Below, piece after piece: positions 8,150 to 17,406 of a DNA stretch of 64,000 bases. Made by a program: the position numbers and the translations under genes. Numbering within the stretch: the stretch's first letter is position 1; every line of letters starts with the position of its first letter. The notes beneath the pieces were generated by a model. That model did no database searches, was not told where the DNA came from, and was given only the letters and a program-made list of their open reading frames with translations. The stretch is from Corynebacterium tapiri (GTDB lineage Bacteria; Actinomycetota; Actinomycetes; Mycobacteriales; Mycobacteriaceae): the NCBI RefSeq assembly GCF_006334925.1, contig NZ_VDHJ01000012.1:1-64000 (forward strand), given 5' to 3'.

Positions 8150-10117
8150 TCAGTGCGCGAACTGAGCCTGATGCAGTCGGTAGTAAGCACCCTCGCGTGC
8201 CAGCAGAGAATTGTGGTCTCCCTGCTCCATGATCTGGCCGTTTTCCATGACCAGGATGACGTCCGCGTCGCGGATGGTGGACAGGCGGTGAGCGATCACA
8301 AAGGAGGTGCGCTCCGAGCGCAGCGCTGCCATGGCCTTCTGCACTAGCACTTCCGTGCGCGTATCCACCGAGGAAGTGGCCTCGTCCAAGATCAGCAGCG
8401 CCGGCTGTGAGAGGAACGCACGCGCGATGGTGACTAGCTGCCGCTCGCCCGCGGACAAGGAGCCGCCGTCTTGATCGATCTGGGTGTCATAGCCGTCGGG
8501 AAGCGAGTGCACGAACCGATCGACGTAGCACGCCTTCGCCGCCTCGATGACCTCCTCGTCAGTGGCGTCCAGGCGGCCGTAACGAATGTTGTCCATGATC
8601 GTGCCCTCGAAGAGCACGGCGTCCTGCAGCACCATGCCCACCTGGGATCGCAGCTGGTGGCGAGGCATTTCGGCGATGTTGTGGCCGTCGAGAAGAATCC
8701 TGCCCTTATCCAGCTCGTAGAAACGCATGATGAGGTTGACCAGGGTCGTCTTGCCCGCGCCAGTGGGGCCGACGATGGCGGCGGTCTGGCCTGGCTCGAC
8801 GCGCAGATCAAGGTCCTGGATGAGAGGCTCGTCGGTGTAGGAGAAGGAGACGTCCTCGAACTCGACCAGTCCGCGGGCGCGGTGGGGCGAAGCGGACTGC
8901 TCGGTTTCTGGAACCTGCTCCTCGGCGTCCAGGAATTCAAAGACGCGCTCTGCCGAGGCCACGCCCGACTGCACCATCTGCATCATGCCGCCGAGCTCAC
9001 TCAGCGGCTGATTGAACTGACGTGAGTACTGGATAAAAGCCGTGGCCTGGCCCAGAGTCAGCGACCCGGACGCGACCTTCAATCCACCCAGCACCGCGAT
9101 GGCCACGTACGAGAGGTACGAGATGAACTGCATGATGGGCATCATCAGGCCCGAGAGGAATTGGGCGCTTCTCGACGCCCCATAGAGCTCTCCATTTCGC
9201 TCCTCAAACTCCTGCACTGACGCCTCCTGGCGCCCGAAGAGCGTGATTACTTCATGGCCGGAGAACGTTTCCTCGATATGCCCATTGAGCTGGCCTGTTG
9301 CGCGCCACTGCGTCTTGAACTGCGCCTGCGATCGGGTGCCGATCACTGCCAGCACGATGCCGGTCAGGGGAATGCCCAGCAGGGCGACGAGGGCGAGTTG
9401 CCAGCTCACCGAGAACATCATGATGGTGATGCCGATGATGAGCAGGATGGAGTGCAACGCCTGGGAAAGAGCTTGCTGCATGGCCTGCTGAACGTTGTCC
9501 ACATCGTTGGTGGTGCGCGAGAGAATATCGCCGCGTTGACCGCGATCGAAGTAGCTCAGCGGCAGAGCGTTGACCTTGCGCTCGACGCTGGCGCGTAGCT
9601 CAAAAATCGCGTCCATGACGATGCGGTTGAGCAGGAAGCCCTGCAGCCACATCGCCGCCGAGGAAGCCACGTAGAGGCCGAGGATAATCAGGATTAGCCG
9701 GCCCAGAAGCGAAAAATCGATGCCCTGGCCAGGGACGAGGTGCATCCCGGAGAGCATGTCGGCGAATGTATTTTCGCCCTGGGCGCGCAGGCCTTCAATG
9801 ACCTGGTCCTGGGTCACCCCAGCAGGCATGCGCGAGCCAATCGCGCCGGAGAAAATGACGTCCATTGCCCGGCCCAAGACGCGGGGTGCCCACACGCTAA
9901 ACAGCACGGACACGATGACCAGACCGACCACCACGGCCATGGTGATCTTGTGTGGTGCGAGCAGCCCGAGCATGCGCCGTGCAGAAGGCAGGAAGTTCTT
10001 GGCGGTACGGGGTGCGGAGCCCGACCAGTCATCACCGCCCATCTTCTCCTGCAGCTCCAGGATTTCCTCGTCAGTGAGCTCGGTGGACTTGGCGGACGAA
10101 GCTTTGTGGGAGGCCAT
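8150..10117 (-). CDS. ABC exporter half-transporter, TMD-NBD fusion (second subunit)
   Basis: The 655 residues comprise a leader of about 50 residues, six membrane helices and a C-terminal ATPase domain. That domain has Walker A (GPTGAGKTTL), signature LSAGERQ and Walker B (LLILDEATSSVDTRTE). The signature has Ala where Gly is usual. Its start overlaps the stop of the upstream half-transporter by one base, so the two subunits probably form a heterodimeric MsbA/LmrCD-type multidrug or lipid exporter. The substrate cannot be deduced. The gene contains a copy of GCTTNTCGACG at 9167. Confidence 0.9.
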   Translation of the reverse strand: MASHKASSAKSTELTDEEILELQEKMGGDDWSGSAPRTAKNFLPSARRMLGLLAPHKITMAVVVGLVIVSVLFSVWAPRVLGRAMDVIFSGAIGSRMPAGVTQDQVIEGLRAQGENTFADMLSGMHLVPGQGIDFSLLGRLILIILGLYVASSAAMWLQGFLLNRIVMDAIFELRASVERKVNALPLSYFDRGQRGDILSRTTNDVDNVQQAMQQALSQALHSILLIIGITIMMFSVSWQLALVALLGIPLTGIVLAVIGTRSQAQFKTQWRATGQLNGHIEETFSGHEVITLFGRQEASVQEFEERNGELYGASRSAQFLSGLMMPIMQFISYLSYVAIAVLGGLKVASGSLTLGQATAFIQYSRQFNQPLSELGGMMQMVQSGVASAERVFEFLDAEEQVPETEQSASPHRARGLVEFEDVSFSYTDEPLIQDLDLRVEPGQTAAIVGPTGAGKTTLVNLIMRFYELDKGRILLDGHNIAEMPRHQLRSQVGMVLQDAVLFEGTIMDNIRYGRLDATDEEVIEAAKACYVDRFVHSLPDGYDTQIDQDGGSLSAGERQLVTIARAFLSQPALLILDEATSSVDTRTEVLVQKAMAALRSERTSFVIAHRLSTIRDADVILVMENGQIMEQGDHNSLLAREGAYYRLHQAQFAH

Positions 10118-11835
10118 TAGCGGGCATCCTCCATCATCTGAGACTCGGCGATCTCGCGGTAGGTTTCGCTGGAATTCACCAGTTCATCGTGCGTTCCGCT
10201 GGCCACGATCTTGCCGGCATCGAGCACGATGATGTTGTCAGCATCCTGGATTGAGGACACGCGCTGAGCCACCACGATCATGGTGGCGTCCTTCATCCGC
10301 GGAGCAAGAGCTGTACGGAGCTGAGATTCGGTGACCATATCCAGTGCGGAGAAGGAATCGTCAAACACGTAGACCCGGGCCTGAGACACCAAGGCGCGGG
10401 CGATGCACAGGCGCTGGCGCTGGCCGCCGGAAACATTGGTTCCACCTTGGGAGATGGGCATTTCCAGGTCGTCGACGAAGTCTGCCTGTGCGATGCGCAG
10501 TGCATCCCACAGCTGCTCCTCGCTGGCGGAAGCGTTGGCAACACGCAGGTTGCTCGCCACCGTTCCGGAGAAGAGATACGGCTTTTGTGGCACCACCGAG
10601 ACGAGTTTGGTGATCTGATCGCGAGTCAGCTCGGTGATATCAGCACCGCCGATGCTGACCCTTCCGGAGCTGGGCACCATGAGGCGGGGCACCAAACCCG
10701 CCAGGGTGGTCTTGCCGGAGCCTGTCGAACCGATGATGGCCGTGACGGTTCCGGGACGAGCATGGAAGGAAATGCTGTCCAGGACGGGGGCTTCTGCCCC
10801 GGGATAGGAGAACGTGACGTCGTCAAAGGCCACAGTCGCCGGACCAGCAACCTGGCCGGCAGGCTCGGTGGGCTCGACGATGCTAGGAGAGTGGGAAAGC
10901 ACTTCGGTGATGCGCTGAGCACACACCATGGCACGCGGCAGCATCATGGCCATGAACGCACCCATCATCACCGCGGCCAGAATCTGCATCAGGTACTGCA
11001 TGAACGCGGTGAGCGATCCAACCTCGACGTCGCCGTTGTCCACACGGTGGCCGCCGAACCAGAGCAGCGCTGCGATGGAAACATTCAGGATCACCAGGAT
11101 CAGCGGGAAGAGCAAAACGAAAAGATTGCCGATCGCCCGGCTCAAGTCAGTCAGCTCCGTGTTTGCTGCGCGGAAGCGCTTAGACTCATGCTCCTCGCGA
11201 GTGAAGGCGCGTACCACGCGAATACCCGTGATTTGCTCGCGCAGGACACCGTTGACGCGATCGATCTTGGTCTGCATCGCTTGGAACTTCGGCAGTAGGC
11301 GCATGATGAGCAGTCCGACCACCACGCCGAGCACAAGCACGCTGACTAGGACCAGCCAGGACATTCCCGGGTCCTCGCGCAAAGCCATGATGATGCCGCC
11401 CACCATCATGATGGGCGCGGCAACCATGAAGTTGAGGAACATCAAAAAGACCATCTGGACTTGCTGGACGTCATTGGTGCCGCGGGTAATGAGCGTGGAG
11501 GCGCCGTAGTGACTGACGTCCTCCACGCTGAAGCGAGCCACGCGGTTGAACACTCGGGAGCGGATGTCGCGGCCAGTGCCCATCGCGGCGCGGGATCCAA
11601 ACCAGATCGCCGCGCAGGCCGTGATCACCTGGGCAAAGGCAACCGCCAGCATGACCCCGCCGACGCTCCAGATATAAGGAACATCGCCCTTAGCCACGCC
11701 CTGGTCGATGATGCGGGCGTTGAGCGAGGGTAGATACAGAGTTGCTGCCGTGGAGGCTGCCTGCAGCACGATGACGGCCACGATGGCCAGCCGATATGGG
11801 CGTGCATTGTGCGCGAGGAGTTTAAGAAGGTCCAC
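10117..11835 (-). CDS. ABC exporter half-transporter, TMD-NBD fusion (first subunit)
   Basis: The 572 residues have an N-terminal six-helix exporter domain followed by an ATPase with Walker A (GSTGSGKTTL), signature VSGGQRQR and a Walker B-type VYVFDDSFSALD. The catalytic Glu after Walker B is replaced by Asp-Ser (FDDS rather than LDE). This marks it as the degenerate-site partner seen in heterodimeric exporters such as TM287/288. The GTG start has an AAAGGA ribosome site. It is translationally coupled to the next gene through a TAATG overlap. Confidence 0.9.
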   Translation of the reverse strand: MDLLKLLAHNARPYRLAIVAVIVLQAASTAATLYLPSLNARIIDQGVAKGDVPYIWSVGGVMLAVAFAQVITACAAIWFGSRAAMGTGRDIRSRVFNRVARFSVEDVSHYGASTLITRGTNDVQQVQMVFLMFLNFMVAAPIMMVGGIIMALREDPGMSWLVLVSVLVLGVVVGLLIMRLLPKFQAMQTKIDRVNGVLREQITGIRVVRAFTREEHESKRFRAANTELTDLSRAIGNLFVLLFPLILVILNVSIAALLWFGGHRVDNGDVEVGSLTAFMQYLMQILAAVMMGAFMAMMLPRAMVCAQRITEVLSHSPSIVEPTEPAGQVAGPATVAFDDVTFSYPGAEAPVLDSISFHARPGTVTAIIGSTGSGKTTLAGLVPRLMVPSSGRVSIGGADITELTRDQITKLVSVVPQKPYLFSGTVASNLRVANASASEEQLWDALRIAQADFVDDLEMPISQGGTNVSGGQRQRLCIARALVSQARVYVFDDSFSALDMVTESQLRTALAPRMKDATMIVVAQRVSSIQDADNIIVLDAGKIVASGTHDELVNSSETYREIAESQMMEDAR

Positions 11836-12005
11836 CCGGGTCCTTTGGTCGTTTAAATGTTCAATTGTCTTTCAGGAGTCTAGAGGGGTGAGGCCCTGGA
11901 GCCAAGGGGTGATGGTCGCCCGCTCAACCTTGGTTAATGGTGAAAAAGCCTGAGAGCCGGATACTCTTTCGCTATTGGAATTCGTTGCCAGAAATGGCAG
12001 AAGTG

Positions 12006-12231
12006 AGGGTGTGCTCATGCGTGGATTCATTCGGCGCTAGCATCGCTGCCCAAATCCTTCTATTGCACGTATCGCATTGCCAAGAAGCTGGTCCCGGGTC
12101 TGGACAACTACAAGTTGCCCACGGTGGCGCAGACGTGCGCGCCGGGATACCGCCTTCGGCACCATCAGGCGGTTTCTGACGCCGAGGCCTGCGTGCTCAT
12201 CGTTATGAATCTTCAGCAGCGTTCCGGTTAA
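12006..12231 (+). pseudogene. remnant of a DnaQ-type 3'-5' exonuclease
   Basis: The frame from 12006 to the TAA at 12229-12231 encodes the C-terminal half of a DEDDh exonuclease, with KSFYCTYRIAKKLVPGL, then NYKLPTVA, then the Exo III-like HHQAVSDAEAC. A TGA at 12003 blocks it upstream, and the N-terminal half with the Exo I and Exo II acidic motifs is missing. No proper start is present. It looks like the decayed tail of a DNA polymerase III epsilon-like gene. From memory, other corynebacteria have fpr2 (ferredoxin/flavodoxin-NADP reductase) next to cysI, and this remnant occupies that place. Confidence 0.7.
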
Positions 12232-12233
12232 AG

Positions 12234-12249
12234 TAGACAGAATGGTCTA
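12234..12249. promoter_or_regulatory. McbR/CysR-type operator (TAGAC-N6-GTCTA) upstream of cysI
   Basis: Bases 12234-12249 read TAGAC-AGAATG-GTCTA, an exact match to the 16-bp site bound by McbR, the TetR-family repressor of sulfur metabolism in C. glutamicum. It starts 3 bp after the exonuclease remnant and about 190 bp before cysI. A weaker half-site (TAGAC at 12370-12374) is closer to the gene. Repression of the cys operon when sulfur is plentiful is expected. Confidence 0.8.
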
Positions 12250-12437
12250 GGGGGTGGGGTCAACGTTGGTTCACCCCTTAATATTCACACGGTTTATGGT
12301 GGCATTGAGGTGGGCAAAGAGCGTCGATAAGCGCCCAGAAGGTCGGTAAACCGCTCGGCTCGCTCTCACTAGACCAAGCGGTTCGGTATGTTGTGTTGTA
12401 CTCAAGTGACGAGATCGTCAACCAAGGAGCAACAGTC

Positions 12438-14105
12438 GTGACCACCGCCAGGCCTAAACCCCAACGAGCACCCAAGTCGGAGGGGCAATGGAAGATCGAC
12501 GGGACCGCGCCGCTCAACCACGACGAAGAGGTTAAGCAGGAGGCTCCCGGAATCGCGGTGATGCAGCGCGTGCGTGATACCTACGCGCACGAGGGGTTCG
12601 ACTCCATCACCCCGGATGACCTGTATCCGCGCATGAAGTTCGTGGGCATGTACACCCAGCGCAAGCAGAACCTCGGCGGGGAGCACACCGGCAAGGACAA
12701 CTCCGAGCTGCATGACAAGTACTTCATGATGCGCATCCGCTTCGACGGCGGTCTATCCTCCCCGGAGCGCATGCGGGTGGTCGGTGAGATTAGCCGAGAC
12801 TACGCGCGCAGCACCATCGACCTGACCGACCGCCAGAACATCCAGCTGCACTGGGTTCGCGTAGAGGACGCTCCGGCGATCTGGGACAAGCTCGCTACGG
12901 TTGGCCTGGACACGCTCGATGCCTGTGGTGACGTGCCGCGCGTGGTGCTCGGATCCCCGGTGGCCGGGGTCGCAGCGGATGAGATCGTGGATGGCACGGA
13001 AGCGATCGCGACGATCAAGCGCGAATATCTGCCCCGGGATGAATTCCAAAACCTGCCGCGCAAGTTCAAGTCTGCGATCTCCGGAAATGCCCGCCAGGAC
13101 GTCGCCCACGAGATCCAGGACCTCGCCTTCCAGGGCGTGCGGCACCCCGAGCACGGCCCCGGATTCCAGGTGTTTGTGGGTGGAGGGCTATCCACCAACC
13201 CGATGCTCTCGCAGTCTCTGGGCGTGTTCGTCACCGCCGAGCAGGTGCCCGAGGTCTGGGCAGGTGTGGTGGGCATCTTCCGCGACTACGGATACCGCCG
13301 CCTGCGCAACCGAGCGCGCCTGAAGTTCCTGGTGGCCAAGTGGGGTCCGCAGGAGTTCCGGCGCGTGCTCGAGGAGGAGTACTTGGGGTATTCGCTTCTC
13401 GACGGCCCCGACCCCACCCCGAATCTGATCGACCGGGACCACATCGGCGTGCACGAGCAGGCCGACGGCAAGTTCTACCTGGGCGTTAAGCCCATCCTGG
13501 GGCACATGCGCGCGGAGCAGCTCATCAAGGTTGCCGACCTGGCGGAGAGCTACGGCATCACCCGAATTCGCCTGACTCCTTTCAAGGAAATCCTCTTCCT
13601 CGACCTGGAACGCGATCAGCTGGAGCCCTTCGAACGCGATCTTGCCTTGCTTGATCTGCATGCCCACCCCAGCGAGTTCAAGCGCGGCATGCTCTCCTGC
13701 ACCGGCCTGGAGTTCTGCAAGCTTGCCCATGTGACTACCAAGTCGCGTGCGATCGAGCTGGTCGACGAGCTGGAGTCCCGCTTCGGGGACCTCGACTCGC
13801 CGATCACGATCTCGCTCAACGGCTGCCCCAACGCCTGCGCCCGCACCCAGGTCTCCGACATCGGCCTCAAGGGTCAGACCGTGACGGACGAGGACGGCAA
13901 CCGAGTCGAGGGTTTCCAGGTTCACCTGGGCGGAACCGTCGGCGAAGGGGCGAACTTTGGCCGCAAGATCCGCGGCCACAAGGTCACCTCCACGCAGCTC
14001 ACCGACTATGTGGTGCGCGTGGTGTCGAACTACCTGGAGGACCGCAACGACGGCGAAATCTTCCGTGACTGGGTGCTGCGCGCCGACGAGGAGCTGGTCT
14101 CTTGA
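12438..14105 (+). CDS. cysI: ferredoxin-dependent sulfite reductase CysI
   Basis: The start is GTG 12438, set by an AAGGAG site at 12424-12429. The protein is 555 residues, the usual length. The siroheme/[4Fe-4S] ligands are visible in the C-terminal half (CTGLEFC and NGCPNAC), as are two repeated ferredoxin-sulfite-reductase half domains. It reduces sulfite to sulfide with six electrons from ferredoxin and is the last step of the operon's pathway. cysX overlaps its stop codon. A GCTTNTCGACG copy lies inside at 13394. Confidence 0.95.
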   Translation: MTTARPKPQRAPKSEGQWKIDGTAPLNHDEEVKQEAPGIAVMQRVRDTYAHEGFDSITPDDLYPRMKFVGMYTQRKQNLGGEHTGKDNSELHDKYFMMRIRFDGGLSSPERMRVVGEISRDYARSTIDLTDRQNIQLHWVRVEDAPAIWDKLATVGLDTLDACGDVPRVVLGSPVAGVAADEIVDGTEAIATIKREYLPRDEFQNLPRKFKSAISGNARQDVAHEIQDLAFQGVRHPEHGPGFQVFVGGGLSTNPMLSQSLGVFVTAEQVPEVWAGVVGIFRDYGYRRLRNRARLKFLVAKWGPQEFRRVLEEEYLGYSLLDGPDPTPNLIDRDHIGVHEQADGKFYLGVKPILGHMRAEQLIKVADLAESYGITRIRLTPFKEILFLDLERDQLEPFERDLALLDLHAHPSEFKRGMLSCTGLEFCKLAHVTTKSRAIELVDELESRFGDLDSPITISLNGCPNACARTQVSDIGLKGQTVTDEDGNRVEGFQVHLGGTVGEGANFGRKIRGHKVTSTQLTDYVVRVVSNYLEDRNDGEIFRDWVLRADEELVS

Positions 14106-14383
14106 CCCCGATGTACTGCCCCTTCTGCGCTGGCCAGGCGCTGTTTCCGGAGGAGATCGACGACCACGCCTGGGCATGCACTGAATGCCACCGGGCTTTC
14201 TCCGTCAAGGACCACGGAGCTCAACCGGCCGACCACGCCTTCGAGCCCGCACCGTCCACCGCGCAGGCGTACCTCAACCACCTGAGCAAAGGCGCTCGTG
14301 ATGCAGAATCTTTAGCATCCGGCCACACTGAAAAGGTTGGGTCCGAGGCATTACAGAAAGGCGGCGCACGCAATGGCTTCTAA
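14102..14383 (+). CDS. cysX: CysX, small CxxC protein, probable electron carrier for CysI
   Basis: The protein is 93 residues. The start is TTG 14102, with GAGGAG eight bases upstream, overlapping the cysI stop; ATG 14111 is the alternative. Two CxxC pairs near the N-terminus (YCPFC and ACTECH) indicate a metal or Fe-S centre. In C. glutamicum the equivalent cysX is part of the cys operon and is proposed to act as a small ferredoxin-like partner of sulfite reductase. The rest of the chain is polar and unremarkable. Confidence 0.8.
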   Translation: MTPMYCPFCAGQALFPEEIDDHAWACTECHRAFSVKDHGAQPADHAFEPAPSTAQAYLNHLSKGARDAESLASGHTEKVGSEALQKGGARNGF

Positions 14384-15173
14384 TTTTTCCCTGCTGAATC
14401 CCAGCTCCGACGAGAACGAGCCGAAGCGGGATCCCGAACTCAGCCCGCCGGGTGACGCCACGACCGCCCAGCCACTGGACGACGAGACCTTAGAACGCAA
14501 CCGCCAGCTCGTCGAGCGCTACGCCGATGAGCTTTACGACGCCCCGGCCGAGCGCATCTTCGAGTGGACCAAGCAGCACGCTCCGGGGCCGGTCGTGATC
14601 ACGATGAGCATGGAAAACACAGTGCTCGCGGAGTTGGCCAAGGATCACCTCCCGGGCGCTGACCTGCTCTTTTTGGATACCGAGTACCACTTTCCGGAGA
14701 CCCTGGAGGTTGCCCGGGACGTCGAGAAGCGATACCCCGACAACCATCTCCTGCGGGTCACCGCCACCCTCTCGAGGGAGGAACAGGACGAGGTGTACGG
14801 CAAGAACCTCTACCGCTCCAACCCCACGGCGTGTTGCCGGATGCGCAAGGTCGAGCCCCTGCAGCGCGCGCTAAGCCCGTACGTGGGAGTGATCGATGGC
14901 CTGCGCCGGGCCGATGGGCCCACGCGCGCCCAGGCCCCGGCCTTGTCGCTGAATAAGACCGGCCGGCTGAAAATCTCGCCGATTATTACCTGGAGCCTGG
15001 AGGACACCGAGGCCTTCATCGCCGAGCGTGACCTGATCGTGCACCCGCTCACACGCCAGGGATACCCCTCCATTGGGTGCGCTACCTGCACTCTTCCCGT
15101 CGCTGAGGGGCAAGACCCACGCGCCGGGCGCTGGGCGGGATCAGCTAAGACCGAGTGTGGATTGCACACCTAA
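14373..15173 (+). CDS. cysH: phosphoadenylyl/adenylyl-sulfate reductase CysH
   Basis: ATG 14373 follows a GAAAGG site and overlaps the end of cysX, giving 266 residues. It has the PP-loop-like fold of PAPS/APS reductases, the Fe-S cysteine pairs typical of APS reductases (ACCRMRK and CATC) and the catalytic C-terminal ECGLHT. These four cluster ligands point to APS as substrate. The operon lacks an APS kinase, which fits. It produces sulfite from APS using thioredoxin. A GCTTNTCGACG word lies at 14720. Confidence 0.93.
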   Translation: MASNFSLLNPSSDENEPKRDPELSPPGDATTAQPLDDETLERNRQLVERYADELYDAPAERIFEWTKQHAPGPVVITMSMENTVLAELAKDHLPGADLLFLDTEYHFPETLEVARDVEKRYPDNHLLRVTATLSREEQDEVYGKNLYRSNPTACCRMRKVEPLQRALSPYVGVIDGLRRADGPTRAQAPALSLNKTGRLKISPIITWSLEDTEAFIAERDLIVHPLTRQGYPSIGCATCTLPVAEGQDPRAGRWAGSAKTECGLHT

Positions 15174-15229
15174 AACCCGCGCCCCTCGACCTCGCACCGA
15201 GAACCGGAATTTTTGAGAGAGTAGTTAAC

Positions 15230-16135
15230 GTGACTTTTGCAGCTTTATCCCCGCACCTGCGGGAACTAGAGAATGAATCGATACACATCCTCCGCGATAT
15301 CGCCGGCCAGTGCGACAAGGTGGGACTCCTGTTCTCCGGCGGTAAGGATTCGTGTGTAGTCCTGGAATTGGCACGACGTGCCTTCGCGCCCGCGAGCATT
15401 CCCTTTGAGCTGCTGCACGTAGATACCGGGCACAACTTCCCGGAGGTCCTGGAGTTCCGCGACCGCATTGTTGCCGAGACCGGTGCGCGCTTGCACGTAG
15501 CCAAGGTGCAGGACTGGATCGACCGCGGCGAGCTACAAGAACGCCCCGACGGCACGCGCAACCCCCTGCAGACGGTGCCCCTGGTGGAGACGATCGCTGA
15601 TCGTGGTTACGACGCCGTCCTTGGCGGGGCTCGCCGCGACGAGGAACGTTCCCGCGCCAAGGAGCGCGTGTTCTCCGTGCGTGACAGCTTCGGCGGTTGG
15701 GACCCGCGCCGTCAGCGACCCGAGCTGTGGCACCTCTACAACGGGCAGAAGCTTCCCGGGGAGAACATTCGCGTCTTCCCCATCTCCAACTGGACCGAGT
15801 CGGACGTGTGGGAGTACATCGGCGCCCGGAACATCTCCCTGCCGGAGATCTACTTTGCCCATGACCGCGAGGTCTTCTCGCGCGACGGCATGTGGCTGAC
15901 CGCCGGCGAATGGGGCGGGCCGCGGGATAACGAGGAGATCGTGACCAAGCGGGTGCGCTATCGCACGGTGGGCGATATGAGCTGCACCGGAGCCGTGGAG
16001 TCCGAGGCCACGACGATCGAGGACATCATCACGGAGATCGCTACCTCCACCCTGACCGAGCGTGGTGCCACCCGCGCAGACGACCGATTGAGCGAGTCCG
16101 CCATGGAGGACCGCAAGAAGGAAGGCTACTTCTGA
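15230..16135 (+). CDS. cysD: sulfate adenylyltransferase subunit 2 (CysD)
   Basis: The likely start is GTG 15230, with GAGAGAG eight bases upstream. Upstream extensions lack homology. The product is 301 residues with the PP-loop motif LFSGGKDSCV. It binds ATP and sulfate and makes APS, driven by GTP hydrolysis in CysN. Its TGA overlaps the cysN ATG (TGATG), showing translational coupling. Confidence 0.95.
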   Translation: MTFAALSPHLRELENESIHILRDIAGQCDKVGLLFSGGKDSCVVLELARRAFAPASIPFELLHVDTGHNFPEVLEFRDRIVAETGARLHVAKVQDWIDRGELQERPDGTRNPLQTVPLVETIADRGYDAVLGGARRDEERSRAKERVFSVRDSFGGWDPRRQRPELWHLYNGQKLPGENIRVFPISNWTESDVWEYIGARNISLPEIYFAHDREVFSRDGMWLTAGEWGGPRDNEEIVTKRVRYRTVGDMSCTGAVESEATTIEDIITEIATSTLTERGATRADDRLSESAMEDRKKEGYF

Positions 16136-17406
16136 TGTCCGACTCCCTACGCCACCGCGAGACCCTGCGCCTGTGCACAGCCGGCAGCGTTGACGACGGC
16201 AAATCCACCTTTGTGGGCCGCCTGCTCCACGACACCAAGTCCATCCTCGCCGACCAACTTGCCAGCGTGGAGCAGACTTCTGCGGATCGTGGATTCGATG
16301 GCCTCGATCTGTCCTTGCTTGTCGACGGCCTGCGTGCCGAGCGCGAACAGGGCATCACCATCGACGTGGCCTACCGCTACTTCGCCACCGACGAGCGGGC
16401 CTTCATCCTCGCTGACACCCCGGGCCATGTGCAGTACACGCGCAACACGGTCACGGGCATGTCCACCTCCCAGGTGGTGGTCCTGCTCGTCGATGCCCGC
16501 CACGGCGTGGTCGAGCAGACCGTACGCCACCTGACCATCGCCTCCCTGTTGGGAGTGCGCTCGGTGGTACTGGCCGTTAACAAGATCGACCTGGTGGATT
16601 ACTCGGAGCAGGTCTTCCGTGACATCGAGGCAGCGTTTAACGCCAAGGCCATGGAGCTTGGAGTGGAAGATCCGCACGTCATCCCAATCTCCGCTCTGCG
16701 CGGCGACAACGTCGTTGAGCCAAGCGCCAATATGGACTGGTACACCGGCCCGACCGTGCTCAAGGTCTTGGAGACCATTCCTGTGACTCGTGGGCGGGCC
16801 ACCGAGCTGGATTTCCGCCTCCCCATTCAGTACGTCCTGCGCGAGCATTCCACCGATTACCGCGGTTATGCAGGGCTGGTGGAGGCGGGCTCCATTTCCG
16901 TCGGCGACGAGGTCACCGTCAGCGGTGGACAGCGCACGACGGTCACCCACATCGATACCGCCGATGGGCTCGACGCGGCGCAGACTGCCACCGCCGGGGA
17001 CTCGATAACTCTGCGTCTTGCCGACGAGATCGACTTGGTGCGCGGCGACCTGATCGCCGCCGGGAGCTTCCCGGAGCCGGTTCGCGAGTTCGAATCCACG
17101 GTCGTTGCGCTCACCGATAAGCCGCTCAAGCCGGGGCAGAACGTCCTGGTTCGCTACGGGGCAGCCCTCGAGCGCGGCCGGATCTCGGGTATTTCCCGTG
17201 TGCTCGACTTGGGCGGCGCAGACGGCGACGAGCACGATGCCGAATCGGTAGAGCTCAACCAGATCGCGCACGTCAGCATCCAGGTCGCCCGAGAGCTCCC
17301 GGTGGAGGAGTACGCCGCACGCGGTGCAGTGGGCAACTTCCTGCTGGTAGACAAGGCTTCTGGCAACACCCTGGCCGCCGGATTTGTGGGGACTCGTCTG
17401 CGCTAA
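16135..17406 (+). CDS. cysN: sulfate adenylyltransferase subunit 1, GTPase (CysN)
   Basis: This is a 423-residue translation-factor-like GTPase. G1 (GSVDDGKSTFVG), G3 (DTPGHVQY) and G4 (NKIDLVD) are visible, followed by two beta-barrel domains. It stops after these domains, so no APS kinase (CysC) is fused to it. It powers APS synthesis by CysD. The stop overlaps the cysY start (TAATG). A GCTTNTCGACG copy lies at 16317. Confidence 0.95.
   Translation: MSDSLRHRETLRLCTAGSVDDGKSTFVGRLLHDTKSILADQLASVEQTSADRGFDGLDLSLLVDGLRAEREQGITIDVAYRYFATDERAFILADTPGHVQYTRNTVTGMSTSQVVVLLVDARHGVVEQTVRHLTIASLLGVRSVVLAVNKIDLVDYSEQVFRDIEAAFNAKAMELGVEDPHVIPISALRGDNVVEPSANMDWYTGPTVLKVLETIPVTRGRATELDFRLPIQYVLREHSTDYRGYAGLVEAGSISVGDEVTVSGGQRTTVTHIDTADGLDAAQTATAGDSITLRLADEIDLVRGDLIAAGSFPEPVREFESTVVALTDKPLKPGQNVLVRYGAALERGRISGISRVLDLGGADGDEHDAESVELNQIAHVSIQVARELPVEEYAARGAVGNFLLVDKASGNTLAAGFVGTRLR

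Noticed and set aside
11937..12179. Open frame of 80 codons before cysI
   Set aside because: A different frame over the same bases shows clear exonuclease similarity, so I annotate a pseudogene instead.
12370..12385. Second McbR box close to cysI
   Set aside because: Only the TAGAC arm fits; the other arm (GTTCG) does not match GTCTA well enough.
16147..17271. Long minus-strand open frame opposite cysN
   Set aside because: It is antisense shadow from high G+C codon use; cysN motifs are unambiguous.
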